58,081 nt of DNA from Bacteroidia bacterium (GTDB lineage: Bacteria > Bacteroidota > Bacteroidia > Palsa-965): assembly GCA_023151315.1 (NCBI GenBank), contig JAKLJE010000029.1:1-58081 (forward strand). Reading direction: 5' to 3'. A program made the position numbers and the translations under genes. The notes beneath the pieces are model-generated. The model made no database searches and was not told where the DNA came from. It saw only the letters and a list, made by a program, of their open reading frames with translations. Of this stretch, positions 16,187-24,716 are shown piece after piece (the first letter of the stretch is position 1; each line of letters begins with the position of its first letter).

Positions 16187-17161
16187 TTACTGAAAACGAA
16201 TTATTCCGTTTCTCTTAAAACCTTTCAGGAATTCTGAAACAGGAAGTCGCTTTTTTCCGGGAACCTGAATTTCTTCAATGATGATCCATCCGTCTTTTAC
16301 CGCAACTTGAAAATCATCAGTTACTGTGCCGATTTGCGCCTGATGTGGCGTTGGATTGAAGCGTGCAGCGTAAATTTTTACAGCAACAGGATGTTCATCG
16401 CCATGAACCATTTCTGTCCACGCACCGGGATAAGGACTTAATCCGCGTATGTGATTGCGAATTGAATTTCCATCGTTACTCCAATTGATCCTCGAAGTTT
16501 CTCTGAAAAGTTTCGGTGCTTCCTTCGGCTGAGTTCCTTCAGTAATCAGACTGCGTTGATCAATGGAAGGTGCATTACCGGCAGCAATTGCGTCAACTGT
16601 TTTACGTATCAATCCTGCACCGGCAACCATCATGCGATCATGAAGTGATCCAGCATTTTCGTTTTCACCGATTTGAATCTCTTCACGGAAAATAATATTG
16701 CCTGTGTCGATTTCTTGACGCAGAAAGAATGTGGTGATTCCTGTTTTAGTTTCACCATTGATGATTGCCCAATTGATAGGTGCCGCCCCGCGATAATCGG
16801 GCAGGAGAGAAGCATGCAGATTGAATGTTCCCATCTTCGGCATCGTCCACACCACTTCAGGAAGCATACGAAACGCCACCACAATCATCAGATCAGGATT
16901 CAGTCCGCGTAACTGATCTATAAACTCCTGTGATTTCAGTTTCTCCGGTTGCAGGACAGGAATGTTGTACTTCTCTGCAGAAATCTTCACAGCACTTTTC
17001 TGGATTTGCTGACCGCGTCCTGCCGGTTTATCAGGAGCTGTAACCGCAGCAACAATGTTGTAGCCTTCAGCTGCCAGTGCTTCAAGACTGTAAGCCGCGA
17101 ATTCAGGAGTTCCTAAGAAAATTATTCTGATGTTCTTTGCGTTCACTGTTTGCGTGTTCAC
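16187..17161 (-). CDS. fmt: Methionyl-tRNA formyltransferase
   Basis: A 324-residue enzyme that formylates initiator methionyl-tRNA using 10-formyl-THF. IIFLGTPEFAA opens the Rossmann domain; the catalytic set is visible as FNLHASLLPDYRGAAPINWAI (Asn, His) and EIDTGNIIF (Asp). The C-terminal OB domain is present. The start is a GTG at 17161; a second in-frame GTG at 17146 is equally possible. Both lie in a stretch of repeated GTGAAC/GCAAA words, and homologues usually begin only two or three residues before IIFLGTP, so the first nine residues (MNTQTVNAK) are probably recent additions. Confidence 0.95.
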   Translation of the reverse strand: MNTQTVNAKNIRIIFLGTPEFAAYSLEALAAEGYNIVAAVTAPDKPAGRGQQIQKSAVKISAEKYNIPVLQPEKLKSQEFIDQLRGLNPDLMIVVAFRMLPEVVWTMPKMGTFNLHASLLPDYRGAAPINWAIINGETKTGITTFFLRQEIDTGNIIFREEIQIGENENAGSLHDRMMVAGAGLIRKTVDAIAAGNAPSIDQRSLITEGTQPKEAPKLFRETSRINWSNDGNSIRNHIRGLSPYPGAWTEMVHGDEHPVAVKIYAARFNPTPHQAQIGTVTDDFQVAVKDGWIIIEEIQVPGKKRLPVSEFLKGFKRNGIIRFQ

Positions 17162-17258
17162 CGTTAGTTAGTTCTCAGCTCATCGTTGGTACTTTCAATT
17201 TACCCTTTCCGTTTCTTGAATGTCCAAGTGCCGAATACCCAATGTCCGAATCCCGAAG

Positions 17259-17582
17259 CTACCTCTTCTTTATATCCAACAGATCAATCGTTTCTCCAGC
17301 CATGCAAATACTCATACGATCTGCATGTTTGTATTTAATCCACACGGGTAAACTGTCCTGCATGAAACTCTCCTGTAATCCGTCCGGCTCCAGCTTCTTT
17401 CTATCAGATTCAAGTTCAAGCATGTATTTACATCCGTCCAGTTCAATATCAACGACCATCGCTTTCACATATCCTTCCGCGGCATAATCGACATTAGTTG
17501 TTGTCACTTTTTTCAGCTTCGAACAAGAGAATAGCAGAAGAGAAACGGTTGCGATGAGAATAAGATTGCTAAGTTTGCTCAT
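17259..17582 (-). CDS. Small lipoprotein, function unknown
   Basis: A 107-residue protein with a lipoprotein signal: hydrophobic residues 7-18 followed by LLFSC, lipid cysteine C20. The mature part is short and has no domain I recognise; two further cysteines are present. It is divergent from the SLC13 transporter gene, with only 24 bases between the two start codons. Confidence 0.75.
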   Translation of the reverse strand: MSKLSNLILIATVSLLLFSCSKLKKVTTTNVDYAAEGYVKAMVVDIELDGCKYMLELESDRKKLEPDGLQESFMQDSLPVWIKYKHADRMSICMAGETIDLLDIKKR

Positions 17583-17606
17583 AGGGTTAATTTTTTCTCA
17601 AAAGTA

Positions 17607-19064
17607 ATGAATCAGCGCGTACATATTATTGCCGGACCTGTTGCCGCACTTGTTGTAGCGTTGATACTTCGTTTTTTTACGCTGGCACCTGTGGAAGCAC
17701 AGTTAATGTCGGCTGTCGTGATGATCATGGCCTGGTGGTGGATGACTGAAGCTGTGCCTCTGGCGGTAACATCTCTGCTGCCGATGCTGTTGCTGCCGAT
17801 TTTCGGAATCGCTACAGCGAAAGACACAGCGCGTCAGTATATGGACAATATTCTGTTTCTGTTTATCGGCGGTTTCATTCTTGCTTTTGCATTGGAGAAA
17901 TGGAACCTGCACAAACGGATTGCCTATCTCATCCTGAGCAAAGTTGGTACTAAGCCTTCCAGGATTCTGCTTGGTGTAATGCTCACATCTTTCTTCATTT
18001 CCATGTGGATTTCCAATACTGCTACGGTAATGCTCTTGCTCGCAGCAGTGATGGCATTGGTAAGCGAAATGGACGTTCATCTCGCTCAACCCGAAGCGAA
18101 ACGGAAGCTTGGAGCCGGATTGCTTATAGGTTTGGCGTATTCTGCCAGTATTGGCGGATTGGCGACTTTGGTGGGAACTCCAACAAACATGATTTTTTAC
18201 CGTGAATATCAACGGGCTTTTCCGGAAGCGAACGATATGGATTTCATGCATTGGGTGATCATTGGTTTTCCTGTAGCGTTATTGTTACTTGTTACGGCGT
18301 ACTTTACTTTGCGCTTCATGTTTTGTCGAGGAATAAACACCGCTGTTGTGGATCGGTTTTATTTTCGTGATAAACTGAAATCGCTGGGGAAATGGAGAAG
18401 AGAAGAACGGATCATTGCATGGGTATTTCTTGTTACAGTTGTTTTGTGGTTTACGCGCTCCGATCTGGATTTAGGAAGTTACACAGTACCCGGATGGGCA
18501 TCTGCGATCTTCGGCGAGAAATCAAAATACATTGAAGACAGCACTGTTGCCATTCTGGCGGCAGTTGTACTCTTCCTCATTCCTGCAAGTGATAAGAAAC
18601 AGAAGCTCATTGAGTGGAAAGACGCGGAACGGTTGCCCTTTGACATCATTCTACTTTTCGGCGGTGGATTTGCACTTGCTTACGGATTCGAACTTTCAGG
18701 ATTGAGTGCTTGGGTGGCTTCCGGTTTCTCTCACTTAAACGGGATGAGTCCTGTTGTACTGGTTTTCGGTTTGTCAGTGTTAATCTGTATCATCAGTGAA
18801 TTCGCTTCGAATGTTGCAAGCATTCAGTTAATGATTCCGGTTTTGTTGGCAGGGTATCAGGAACTCGGGGTGAGCGCGCTATTCCTTATGGTGCCGGCTA
18901 CACTTTCTGCATCATTAGGTTTTATGTTACCTGTTGCTACAGCTCCCAATACCATTGTGTTCGGAACAAAGCGCATTCGTACAGCAGAAATGATGCGTGC
19001 AGGATTGGTCGTTGACGTTGCCGGTGTACTGATTATAACTTTAGTAGCTGCCTTGGTGCTGTAA
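17607..19064 (+). CDS. SLC13/DASS-family anion:sodium symporter
   Basis: A 485-residue inner-membrane protein with about 12 hydrophobic helices. The two sodium/substrate hairpin motifs of the divalent anion:sodium symporter family are present: SNTATVML near residue 135 with GTPTN further on, and ATAPNTIVFG near the C-terminus. Likely substrates are C4-dicarboxylates, citrate or sulphate; the sequence does not decide. The gene stands alone and runs towards the secreted propeller gene, with 25 bases between stop codons and no terminator hairpin seen there. Confidence 0.92.
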   Translation: MNQRVHIIAGPVAALVVALILRFFTLAPVEAQLMSAVVMIMAWWWMTEAVPLAVTSLLPMLLLPIFGIATAKDTARQYMDNILFLFIGGFILAFALEKWNLHKRIAYLILSKVGTKPSRILLGVMLTSFFISMWISNTATVMLLLAAVMALVSEMDVHLAQPEAKRKLGAGLLIGLAYSASIGGLATLVGTPTNMIFYREYQRAFPEANDMDFMHWVIIGFPVALLLLVTAYFTLRFMFCRGINTAVVDRFYFRDKLKSLGKWRREERIIAWVFLVTVVLWFTRSDLDLGSYTVPGWASAIFGEKSKYIEDSTVAILAAVVLFLIPASDKKQKLIEWKDAERLPFDIILLFGGGFALAYGFELSGLSAWVASGFSHLNGMSPVVLVFGLSVLICIISEFASNVASIQLMIPVLLAGYQELGVSALFLMVPATLSASLGFMLPVATAPNTIVFGTKRIRTAEMMRAGLVVDVAGVLIITLVAALVL

Positions 19065-19089
19065 CCCCGTAGGAGGTATTGTGGAAATT

Positions 19090-21294
19090 TTATCTGCTCA
19101 GCACAAGTCTTCGCATTGTTCGCATTTCTCCATTCAAAATCATAAGAAGATATGTGCCGTCAGGCAAGCCTTCTGTAGATAACAAGAGTCTGCCGCCGTT
19201 GATTGCTCCTTTTTGAAGAACTATCTGTCCGGCCTGATTGTATATCACAAGTTCTGCGTTTTCCATTTCAGTTGAAAACTCGATAGTGAACATATTCTGA
19301 GCAGGATTCGGATAGAGGAGTAAATCTTGTTGTTGCTGTTCAGATGTGGTTAAATGATTCAGAATACCGCCGGAATTAAATACGCCTCCACCGTATGTAG
19401 CAGCGTACAGTACACCATTGATAGCCTGAAGTGAAGTGTTACTGTAAATGTGCGTGCAGGTCATATTACCCGTGATGTCTGTCCACGTTATACCACTGTC
19501 ATTGCTCATGTATGCACTGCCGAACATATTCAGTGTCGTGTCTTTTTCTGCTCCGTTTATTCCGATAACCAGTGAGCCATTGTATGACACAATATTTGTA
19601 ATCTGACTGTTGGCAGGCCACGTGCCGGTGATGTTCGTGAACTGGGTTCCATTCACTTTATACATTACACCATTATAAAGCGAAGCATATAATTGAGTTG
19701 GAGTTACTTCGATTGTGGATACCGGAAGCCCACTGAATAAGTGAATTGTCCACGTTGATCCTCCGTCTGTGCTTTTATACAATCCTGTTGTAGCCGCGGC
19801 GTAAACTATAGACGTGTTATTCGGATCATACTCCAGTTTAGTTGTTATGTGTCCTGCTGTGTTAACAAAAGAATTCCCGCCATTCGTGCTTTTGAGAATT
19901 GCATAAGTGCTGGTTGAGAGGTCGAGTTCACTTATAAGAACTTCTTGTGTATTTGATGGATTAACCGCCACATCAAGTATTACTTTGTTGCCGCTTCTGA
20001 TATTTGTACTCGTAGTGAATCCGTCTGTTGTCTTGAATAACCCTTGACCGAACAGTCCAACATAAAACGTACTGCCGCTTCCGGGTTCTTTAACAAGTAC
20101 ACCTCCATGTCCGACAGGACCTTTTCGTGTCCACGAGATGCCTCCGTCTGTAGTTTCAGAAATGGACTGCAGACCGGGTAAACCGAGAATGTTGTACGTT
20201 CCGAGTAATGAAACCAGAATGTGATTCGGGTTTAACGGGTCGATATACATTCCTCCGACTTCAGTGGCAACCGGTGATTGATTGAGAGCATTCCAGGTCA
20301 AACCTCCGTCCAATGACTTGAGAATATTTCCATTTGTGAAATTGCTCAGATAAACGGTGTCGTTTACCGAAGTAATTCCCATGGCAAGATGATTATTGAG
20401 ATCCGGATGGTTTACCGCTGTCCATTGACCTGTTGAAGAATTGTATTTTTTCAATCCGGTGAAAGTAGAAGAGAACAGTTGTACAACGGGACTTATGCGC
20501 AGTATGTCAATTTCGAAATTGAACTCACCGACCATGCCGATATTCGCAAAAGTATTTCCGTAATCAGTACTCAGGTAAATTCCCAGTGCACCGGCTGAAA
20601 CCATTACAACGTTGCTGTCTGCTTCAATCTCGTTAATGTCAGCAGTACTCGGTATCTGCGGATGATTAAACCACGTTGCTCCGAGATCGGTGCTGATTTT
20701 TAAACCTGCACCTCGTGTACCAGCGAACAATGCGCCGCCTGAACCATTGGAAGCAATGCATGGGGTTGAAGTGCCTTGTAATCCGGATGGAAACCAAGAG
20801 AGACCACCGTTTACGCTTTTGAATATTCCATTCCCAGGGCGCGGAGGAGTTCCGCTTTGTTCATAGCCGGTACAAATAAGTAACGTGTCCTGTGTGCCGT
20901 ATGCAATCACAAGACCCGTAACCATACGATCATATTTCGTGGTTAGACCGTTGTTAATCACTTGCCAAGTCAGTCCACCGTCCGAAGATTTAATTATTCC
21001 GTATCGGCTATAAAGGTCACAAGCATAAATTATATCGGGATCGATTGGATCGAATACTACTTTCCAGCCGGTAAAATTCGGAAGCATCCCGGTGATCAAG
21101 GTCCACGTCTGTCCTCCATCTGTGGTCTTCCATAATCCACCACTGTCATCACTTCCTGCAATAATTATCTGAGAATTCGTTGGATGCACAGCGAAGTCCT
21201 TAAAGTAACCACCTCTAGGTCCGATTGCAGTCCATGTCTGCGCACCAATAGTTAAGGTGCAGAATGTAAAAAGAAGTGCGAAGATGTTTTTCAT
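19090..21294 (-). CDS. Secreted Asp-box (BNR/VPS10-like) propeller protein with T9SS sorting domain
   Basis: A 734-residue secreted protein. A signal peptide (MKNIFALLFTFCTLTIGAQ) is followed by many Asp-box motifs of the type SxDGGxTW (for example KTTDGGQTW, KSSDGGLTW, KSTDGGSTW), which mark a multi-bladed beta-propeller as in sialidase-like and VPS10 domains. The last 80 residues (LYPNPAQNMFTIEF ... GTYLLMILN ... RRLVLSR) form a type A T9SS sorting domain, so the protein is moved across the outer membrane by T9SS and probably attached to the surface or released. No catalytic sialidase set is seen. Confidence 0.9.
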   Translation of the reverse strand: MKNIFALLFTFCTLTIGAQTWTAIGPRGGYFKDFAVHPTNSQIIIAGSDDSGGLWKTTDGGQTWTLITGMLPNFTGWKVVFDPIDPDIIYACDLYSRYGIIKSSDGGLTWQVINNGLTTKYDRMVTGLVIAYGTQDTLLICTGYEQSGTPPRPGNGIFKSVNGGLSWFPSGLQGTSTPCIASNGSGGALFAGTRGAGLKISTDLGATWFNHPQIPSTADINEIEADSNVVMVSAGALGIYLSTDYGNTFANIGMVGEFNFEIDILRISPVVQLFSSTFTGLKKYNSSTGQWTAVNHPDLNNHLAMGITSVNDTVYLSNFTNGNILKSLDGGLTWNALNQSPVATEVGGMYIDPLNPNHILVSLLGTYNILGLPGLQSISETTDGGISWTRKGPVGHGGVLVKEPGSGSTFYVGLFGQGLFKTTDGFTTSTNIRSGNKVILDVAVNPSNTQEVLISELDLSTSTYAILKSTNGGNSFVNTAGHITTKLEYDPNNTSIVYAAATTGLYKSTDGGSTWTIHLFSGLPVSTIEVTPTQLYASLYNGVMYKVNGTQFTNITGTWPANSQITNIVSYNGSLVIGINGAEKDTTLNMFGSAYMSNDSGITWTDITGNMTCTHIYSNTSLQAINGVLYAATYGGGVFNSGGILNHLTTSEQQQQDLLLYPNPAQNMFTIEFSTEMENAELVIYNQAGQIVLQKGAINGGRLLLSTEGLPDGTYLLMILNGEMRTMRRLVLSR

Positions 21295-21543
21295 GCGGAT
21301 TGATTCAGATTGTACAAACCATCAGTGTCCCGTCTGTAATGTCATCAACACTGCGAAAGGCGGCGCAATTTGAGACGATACAATTCGAAAGTTATTAAAA
21401 TTCGCAGGAACAATTACAGGATGAGCACGTTAGAACTCCATTCTCTGTTGAGCAAATCTATTTTGATTTACGTATGAATGATACAGTGCCGTGCTCCGAC
21501 GAAGAGCAAAGATGCTTACTTGGTGCAACTATTTTGTCAGAGC
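21295..21543. other. Gene-free interval
   Basis: About 250 bases without a believable reading frame, repeat or hairpin; it separates two minus-strand genes. I see no TAnnTTTG box close to the propeller gene's start. Confidence 0.5.
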
Positions 21544-22728
21544 TTACTCCACGTAAACCACAAGACCTTTCAGATATTCTCCTTCCGGATGGAACATGCT
21601 TACAGGGTGACACGAAGGTTGCGTGAGGTGATGAACCAAACGTACACTGCGTCCTGCTTGAATTGAAGCGGCAACAATTGTATCCTGGAATAATCTGCGA
21701 TCAACAACCTGTGAACAAGAAAACGTAAACAGGAATCCACCGGGTTTGATCTTGCGCATGGCTTCAGCATTCAATCGCTTGTAGCCCATCACAGCATGAT
21801 GACGAGCGCTTACACTTTTGGCAAATGCGGGAGGATCAAGAACAATCACATCATACATATTTTCTTTTCCGTCAAGGTAATCGAATGTGTCCATCGCAAA
21901 TGACTCATGATTGGTGAGTCCGTTGAGATTCATGTTCTCATCTGTTAACGCAATTGCTTTCTTCGATGAATCTACACTGTGTACCAGATTCGCGCCCGCT
22001 TTTCCTGCGTAAACGGAGAATCCGCCCGTATAACAGAAAGTATTAAGTACATTTTTCCCTTTAGAGTAATGCGCTAATAATTTTCTGTTCTCACGTTGAT
22101 CCACAAAGAATCCGGTTTTCTGTCCGTTCACCCAATCCACTTTGAACTGATGACCGTTTTCAAGAACAATCCCTGAATCTCCTGCACTTCCGAGGATAAA
22201 TCCATTTGTACTTTCTCCGCCTTCATTACGGAACAAAGCTTCTTTGCTCTTGTCGTAAACAGCAATGAGTTTATCTCCCATTACTTCCTTCAGTGCCGCA
22301 GCAATTTCGTTTCTGTTTCTGTGCATTCCAACAGAATGAGCCTGCAATACAGCAACACCATTGTAGAAATCAACGATTAATCCAGGAAGTCCGTCACCCT
22401 CTGCAAAGATCAAACGATACACATTGGTATCTGGATCCGTTGTAATACCTGCGTTAGTTCTGTATTCCCACGCCTTACGGATCTTCGATTTCCAGAAATT
22501 CACATCAAGCTCAGTCTGTGTAAACGTAAATACACGCACAGCAATACTTCCATCCTGATAATGTCCTGTCCCGAGGAATTCCTCCTTGTTGGAATAAACA
22601 TCCACAATATCACCGTCCTGAACCGGTCCTTTTATTTTTTTAATAGCACCTGAAAACACCCAGGGATGAAAGCGTTTCAATGACTGATCCTTACCGGAAG
22701 AGAGAATGATATGAGTTCTGGAATTCAT
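21544..22728 (-). CDS. Class I rRNA methyltransferase, RlmI (YccW) type
   Basis: A 394-residue SAM-dependent cytosine-C5 RNA methyltransferase. An N-terminal PUA domain (KRFHPWVFSGAIKKIKGP...) is followed by the EEA1-like region and a Rossmann methyltransferase domain with VLNTFCYTGGFSVYAGKAGA, VHSVDSS and VILDPPAFAKS (DPPAF motif), then FTFSCSQ with the catalytic-type cysteine. RlmI methylates C1962 of 23S rRNA. The start at 22728 is preferred to one 15 codons upstream since that would lie upstream of a perfect TATCTTTGC promoter box. Confidence 0.92.
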   Translation of the reverse strand: MNSRTHIILSSGKDQSLKRFHPWVFSGAIKKIKGPVQDGDIVDVYSNKEEFLGTGHYQDGSIAVRVFTFTQTELDVNFWKSKIRKAWEYRTNAGITTDPDTNVYRLIFAEGDGLPGLIVDFYNGVAVLQAHSVGMHRNRNEIAAALKEVMGDKLIAVYDKSKEALFRNEGGESTNGFILGSAGDSGIVLENGHQFKVDWVNGQKTGFFVDQRENRKLLAHYSKGKNVLNTFCYTGGFSVYAGKAGANLVHSVDSSKKAIALTDENMNLNGLTNHESFAMDTFDYLDGKENMYDVIVLDPPAFAKSVSARHHAVMGYKRLNAEAMRKIKPGGFLFTFSCSQVVDRRLFQDTIVAASIQAGRSVRLVHHLTQPSCHPVSMFHPEGEYLKGLVVYVE

Positions 22729-22732
22729 GGTG

Positions 22733-22740
22733 CAAAGATA
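22733..22740 (-). promoter_or_regulatory. -7 box TATCTTTG abutting the rlmI-like start
   Basis: Perfect TAnnTTTG(C) on the minus strand; only four bases (CACC) lie between its final G and the ATG, so the transcript is likely leaderless. It fixes the start of the methyltransferase gene. Confidence 0.8.
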
Positions 22741-22775
22741 CTTAATAGACATTAGACAATTGTTATTAGACAAAG
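22739..22775. repeat. TTAGACA word repeat upstream of rlmI-like gene
   Basis: Contains TAGACATTAGACAATTGTTATTAGACA, three copies of (T)TAGACA, with a short inverted element around CAATTG. It resembles the GTCTAA words around 13310-13475. Confidence 0.45.
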
Positions 22776-22971
22776 GACTTAAGTTCCCGTTCGTAAACTT
22801 GCAGTCGATTCAGTTAAAATTGAAATAAAATGTAGTTATCCTTAGAGCGATGCTCACACTTTAACGAAAACATGTTTAGCTAAGGCAGTTGTTTATATTA
22901 TTTGAGCTTTGATAAATACACAGATAGTCAAATTAGTTCGTCATTTCCAAAATTGCATTTACCTTGCGCTG

Positions 22972-23682
22972 ATGTTCAGTCACAGCGGTAAATCGAGAAC
23001 ACTTCAACATAATCTGGGCATTGCGTCGCTTCTGTCTTTTGTTGCCGGATTAGTGAATGTTGCCGGATTCCTTGCCGTACAGAAACTAACGACAAATGTT
23101 ACAGGTCATTTCGCATTTTTCGTAGATGAAGTATTCAAGTTGAACTTTCGCGGAGGCCTCATTTATTTCCTATATATCTTCTTTTTCTTTCTTGGATCTT
23201 TTACATCAAGTGTTCTTGTTGAGTATGTTTCCCGAAGGAATGAAAAACTTGTTTACAGGATTCCGGTAATTATTGAAAGTCTGATATTGTTATCCGTAGC
23301 GGTATTCGGAAGTCATATGATTACTTCGGCTGCGGACTTGTTGGCATTTTTACTGCTTTTTGCCATGGGCTTGCAGAATTCTCTGGTTACTTCCATTTCA
23401 AGTTCTGCAGTGAGGACAACACATCTTACCGGATTGTTCACCGATCTGGGCATTGAACTGTCGCAACTTTTCTTCTATAAGTTACCTGAACAACGTCAAC
23501 GATTGTTGTCGTCAATTAAACTTCGGTTAACAATTATCGTTTTCTTTTTTATCGGCGGTATAATCGGTGGTGTGTTGTACGCTCCGATGGGATTGATAGT
23601 GTTGCTGATCGCGGTAGTTATACTGATCGGAGGATTGGTATATGATAATCTGAAGTTGAAGCGAAGTAATTCGACTCAGTAA
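22972..23682 (+). CDS. DUF1275 (YoaK-like) membrane protein
   Basis: A 236-residue membrane protein with about six helices. The family signature is the N-terminal ASLLSFVAGLVNVAGFLAV followed by TNVTGHFAFF, and the middle AMGLQNSLVTSISSSAVRTTHLTGLFTDLGIEL. Members of DUF1275 are inner-membrane proteins without proven function. The ATG at 22972 is chosen over an in-frame TTG at 22909 because homologues begin here and a TACCTTGCG box lies just upstream. Confidence 0.88.
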   Translation: MFSHSGKSRTLQHNLGIASLLSFVAGLVNVAGFLAVQKLTTNVTGHFAFFVDEVFKLNFRGGLIYFLYIFFFFLGSFTSSVLVEYVSRRNEKLVYRIPVIIESLILLSVAVFGSHMITSAADLLAFLLLFAMGLQNSLVTSISSSAVRTTHLTGLFTDLGIELSQLFFYKLPEQRQRLLSSIKLRLTIIVFFFIGGIIGGVLYAPMGLIVLLIAVVILIGGLVYDNLKLKRSNSTQ

Positions 23683-23770
23683 TGTGTGGGAATTACAGGT
23701 GCGAAATTGCGGCTATGCTGAATTCATGATTATTTTTGGTTGAACATTATTAAACTCGTAGGTCAGGCAA

Positions 23771-24685
23771 ATGCTTCATTACAACAAACTTCAGATTACA
23801 TTTCAAATTCTTTGTGTAATTGTTATTTCTGCTTGGTGTAATTCCTGCGGTAATGAGAAACCATCAGGGAAACTGAATGCAGATAGTTTTGTAGCTGCAA
23901 ATGATCGATTACCCCAATTGGATATTCGTTACGGAAATGAAGCTGGACAAACAATGGATATATATTATCCGATGAATGGAGATCGAGTTGCAGAAAATGT
24001 AATGATATTGGTTCATGGAGGCGGTTTTGGAGCGGGAGACAAAGGTGATTATACCGAAGTGGTTAAAGCTTTGAGACTGAAGTTTAGAGATGTAATGTTT
24101 GTTAATGTGAATTATCGTCTCGCCACTCCTGAGAGTCCGGCATTACCGAAACAACTGGATGATATTGGTTCCGTACTTGATTATCTGGAAGCAGATTCAA
24201 ATTTTCATCCTGAGAAAATTATATTCAACGGAGCATCGGCAGGAGCATATCTGTCGTTGATGTATGCGCTGACAAGAGATGCTGAGCACAGGATAACTGC
24301 GGTAATTGCAGGTTCGTGTATTTTCGATTTTAATGATCCGGAATTCAAAAAGAGAGAGGTTGCGCCAATAATGTTTACTAGTCTGTTTGGCTCTGATTCC
24401 ACGAAGTGGACCTCAGAGTTACTTTCCCAATACAGTATAATAAATCATGTGTCGGGGTCGACTCCTGAGATGCTCATCACAATTGGAGAAGACGATGAAT
24501 TGTTTCCGGCTGAACAAGTGCGGAGAATGGATTCCTTACTTGATCAACTGCATATTGCTCATGAATCGGTTATTTACAAGTCGGAAAAACACAATTTCTC
24601 GCAACCGAAAAATCTGCAACATTTGATCATTACGTTGGACGGATTTATTGCAAATCACTTGTTGTCTGAGCTGCATCAGAATTAA
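23771..24685 (+). CDS. Secreted alpha/beta-hydrolase, HSL/BD-FAE esterase type
   Basis: A 304-residue hydrolase with an N-terminal export signal and two candidate lipid cysteines (C23, C26), neither in a strict lipobox. The oxyanion motif HGGGFGAGD, nucleophile elbow NGASAGAY (Ser156), acid in GEDDELFP and His in EKHNFSQ make up the catalytic set of the hormone-sensitive-lipase / carboxylesterase group. It probably hydrolyses small esters in the periplasm or on the outer membrane. It is a single gene. Confidence 0.88.
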   Translation: MLHYNKLQITFQILCVIVISAWCNSCGNEKPSGKLNADSFVAANDRLPQLDIRYGNEAGQTMDIYYPMNGDRVAENVMILVHGGGFGAGDKGDYTEVVKALRLKFRDVMFVNVNYRLATPESPALPKQLDDIGSVLDYLEADSNFHPEKIIFNGASAGAYLSLMYALTRDAEHRITAVIAGSCIFDFNDPEFKKREVAPIMFTSLFGSDSTKWTSELLSQYSIINHVSGSTPEMLITIGEDDELFPAEQVRRMDSLLDQLHIAHESVIYKSEKHNFSQPKNLQHLIITLDGFIANHLLSELHQN

Positions 24686-24716
24686 CGCGTTGGAATTCCG
24701 GATTTAGTTCTGAATT

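Noticed and set aside
17703-18251. Minus-strand 182-codon frame opposite the SLC13 gene
   Set aside because: Shadow of a membrane protein gene; His/Gln-rich product without family features.
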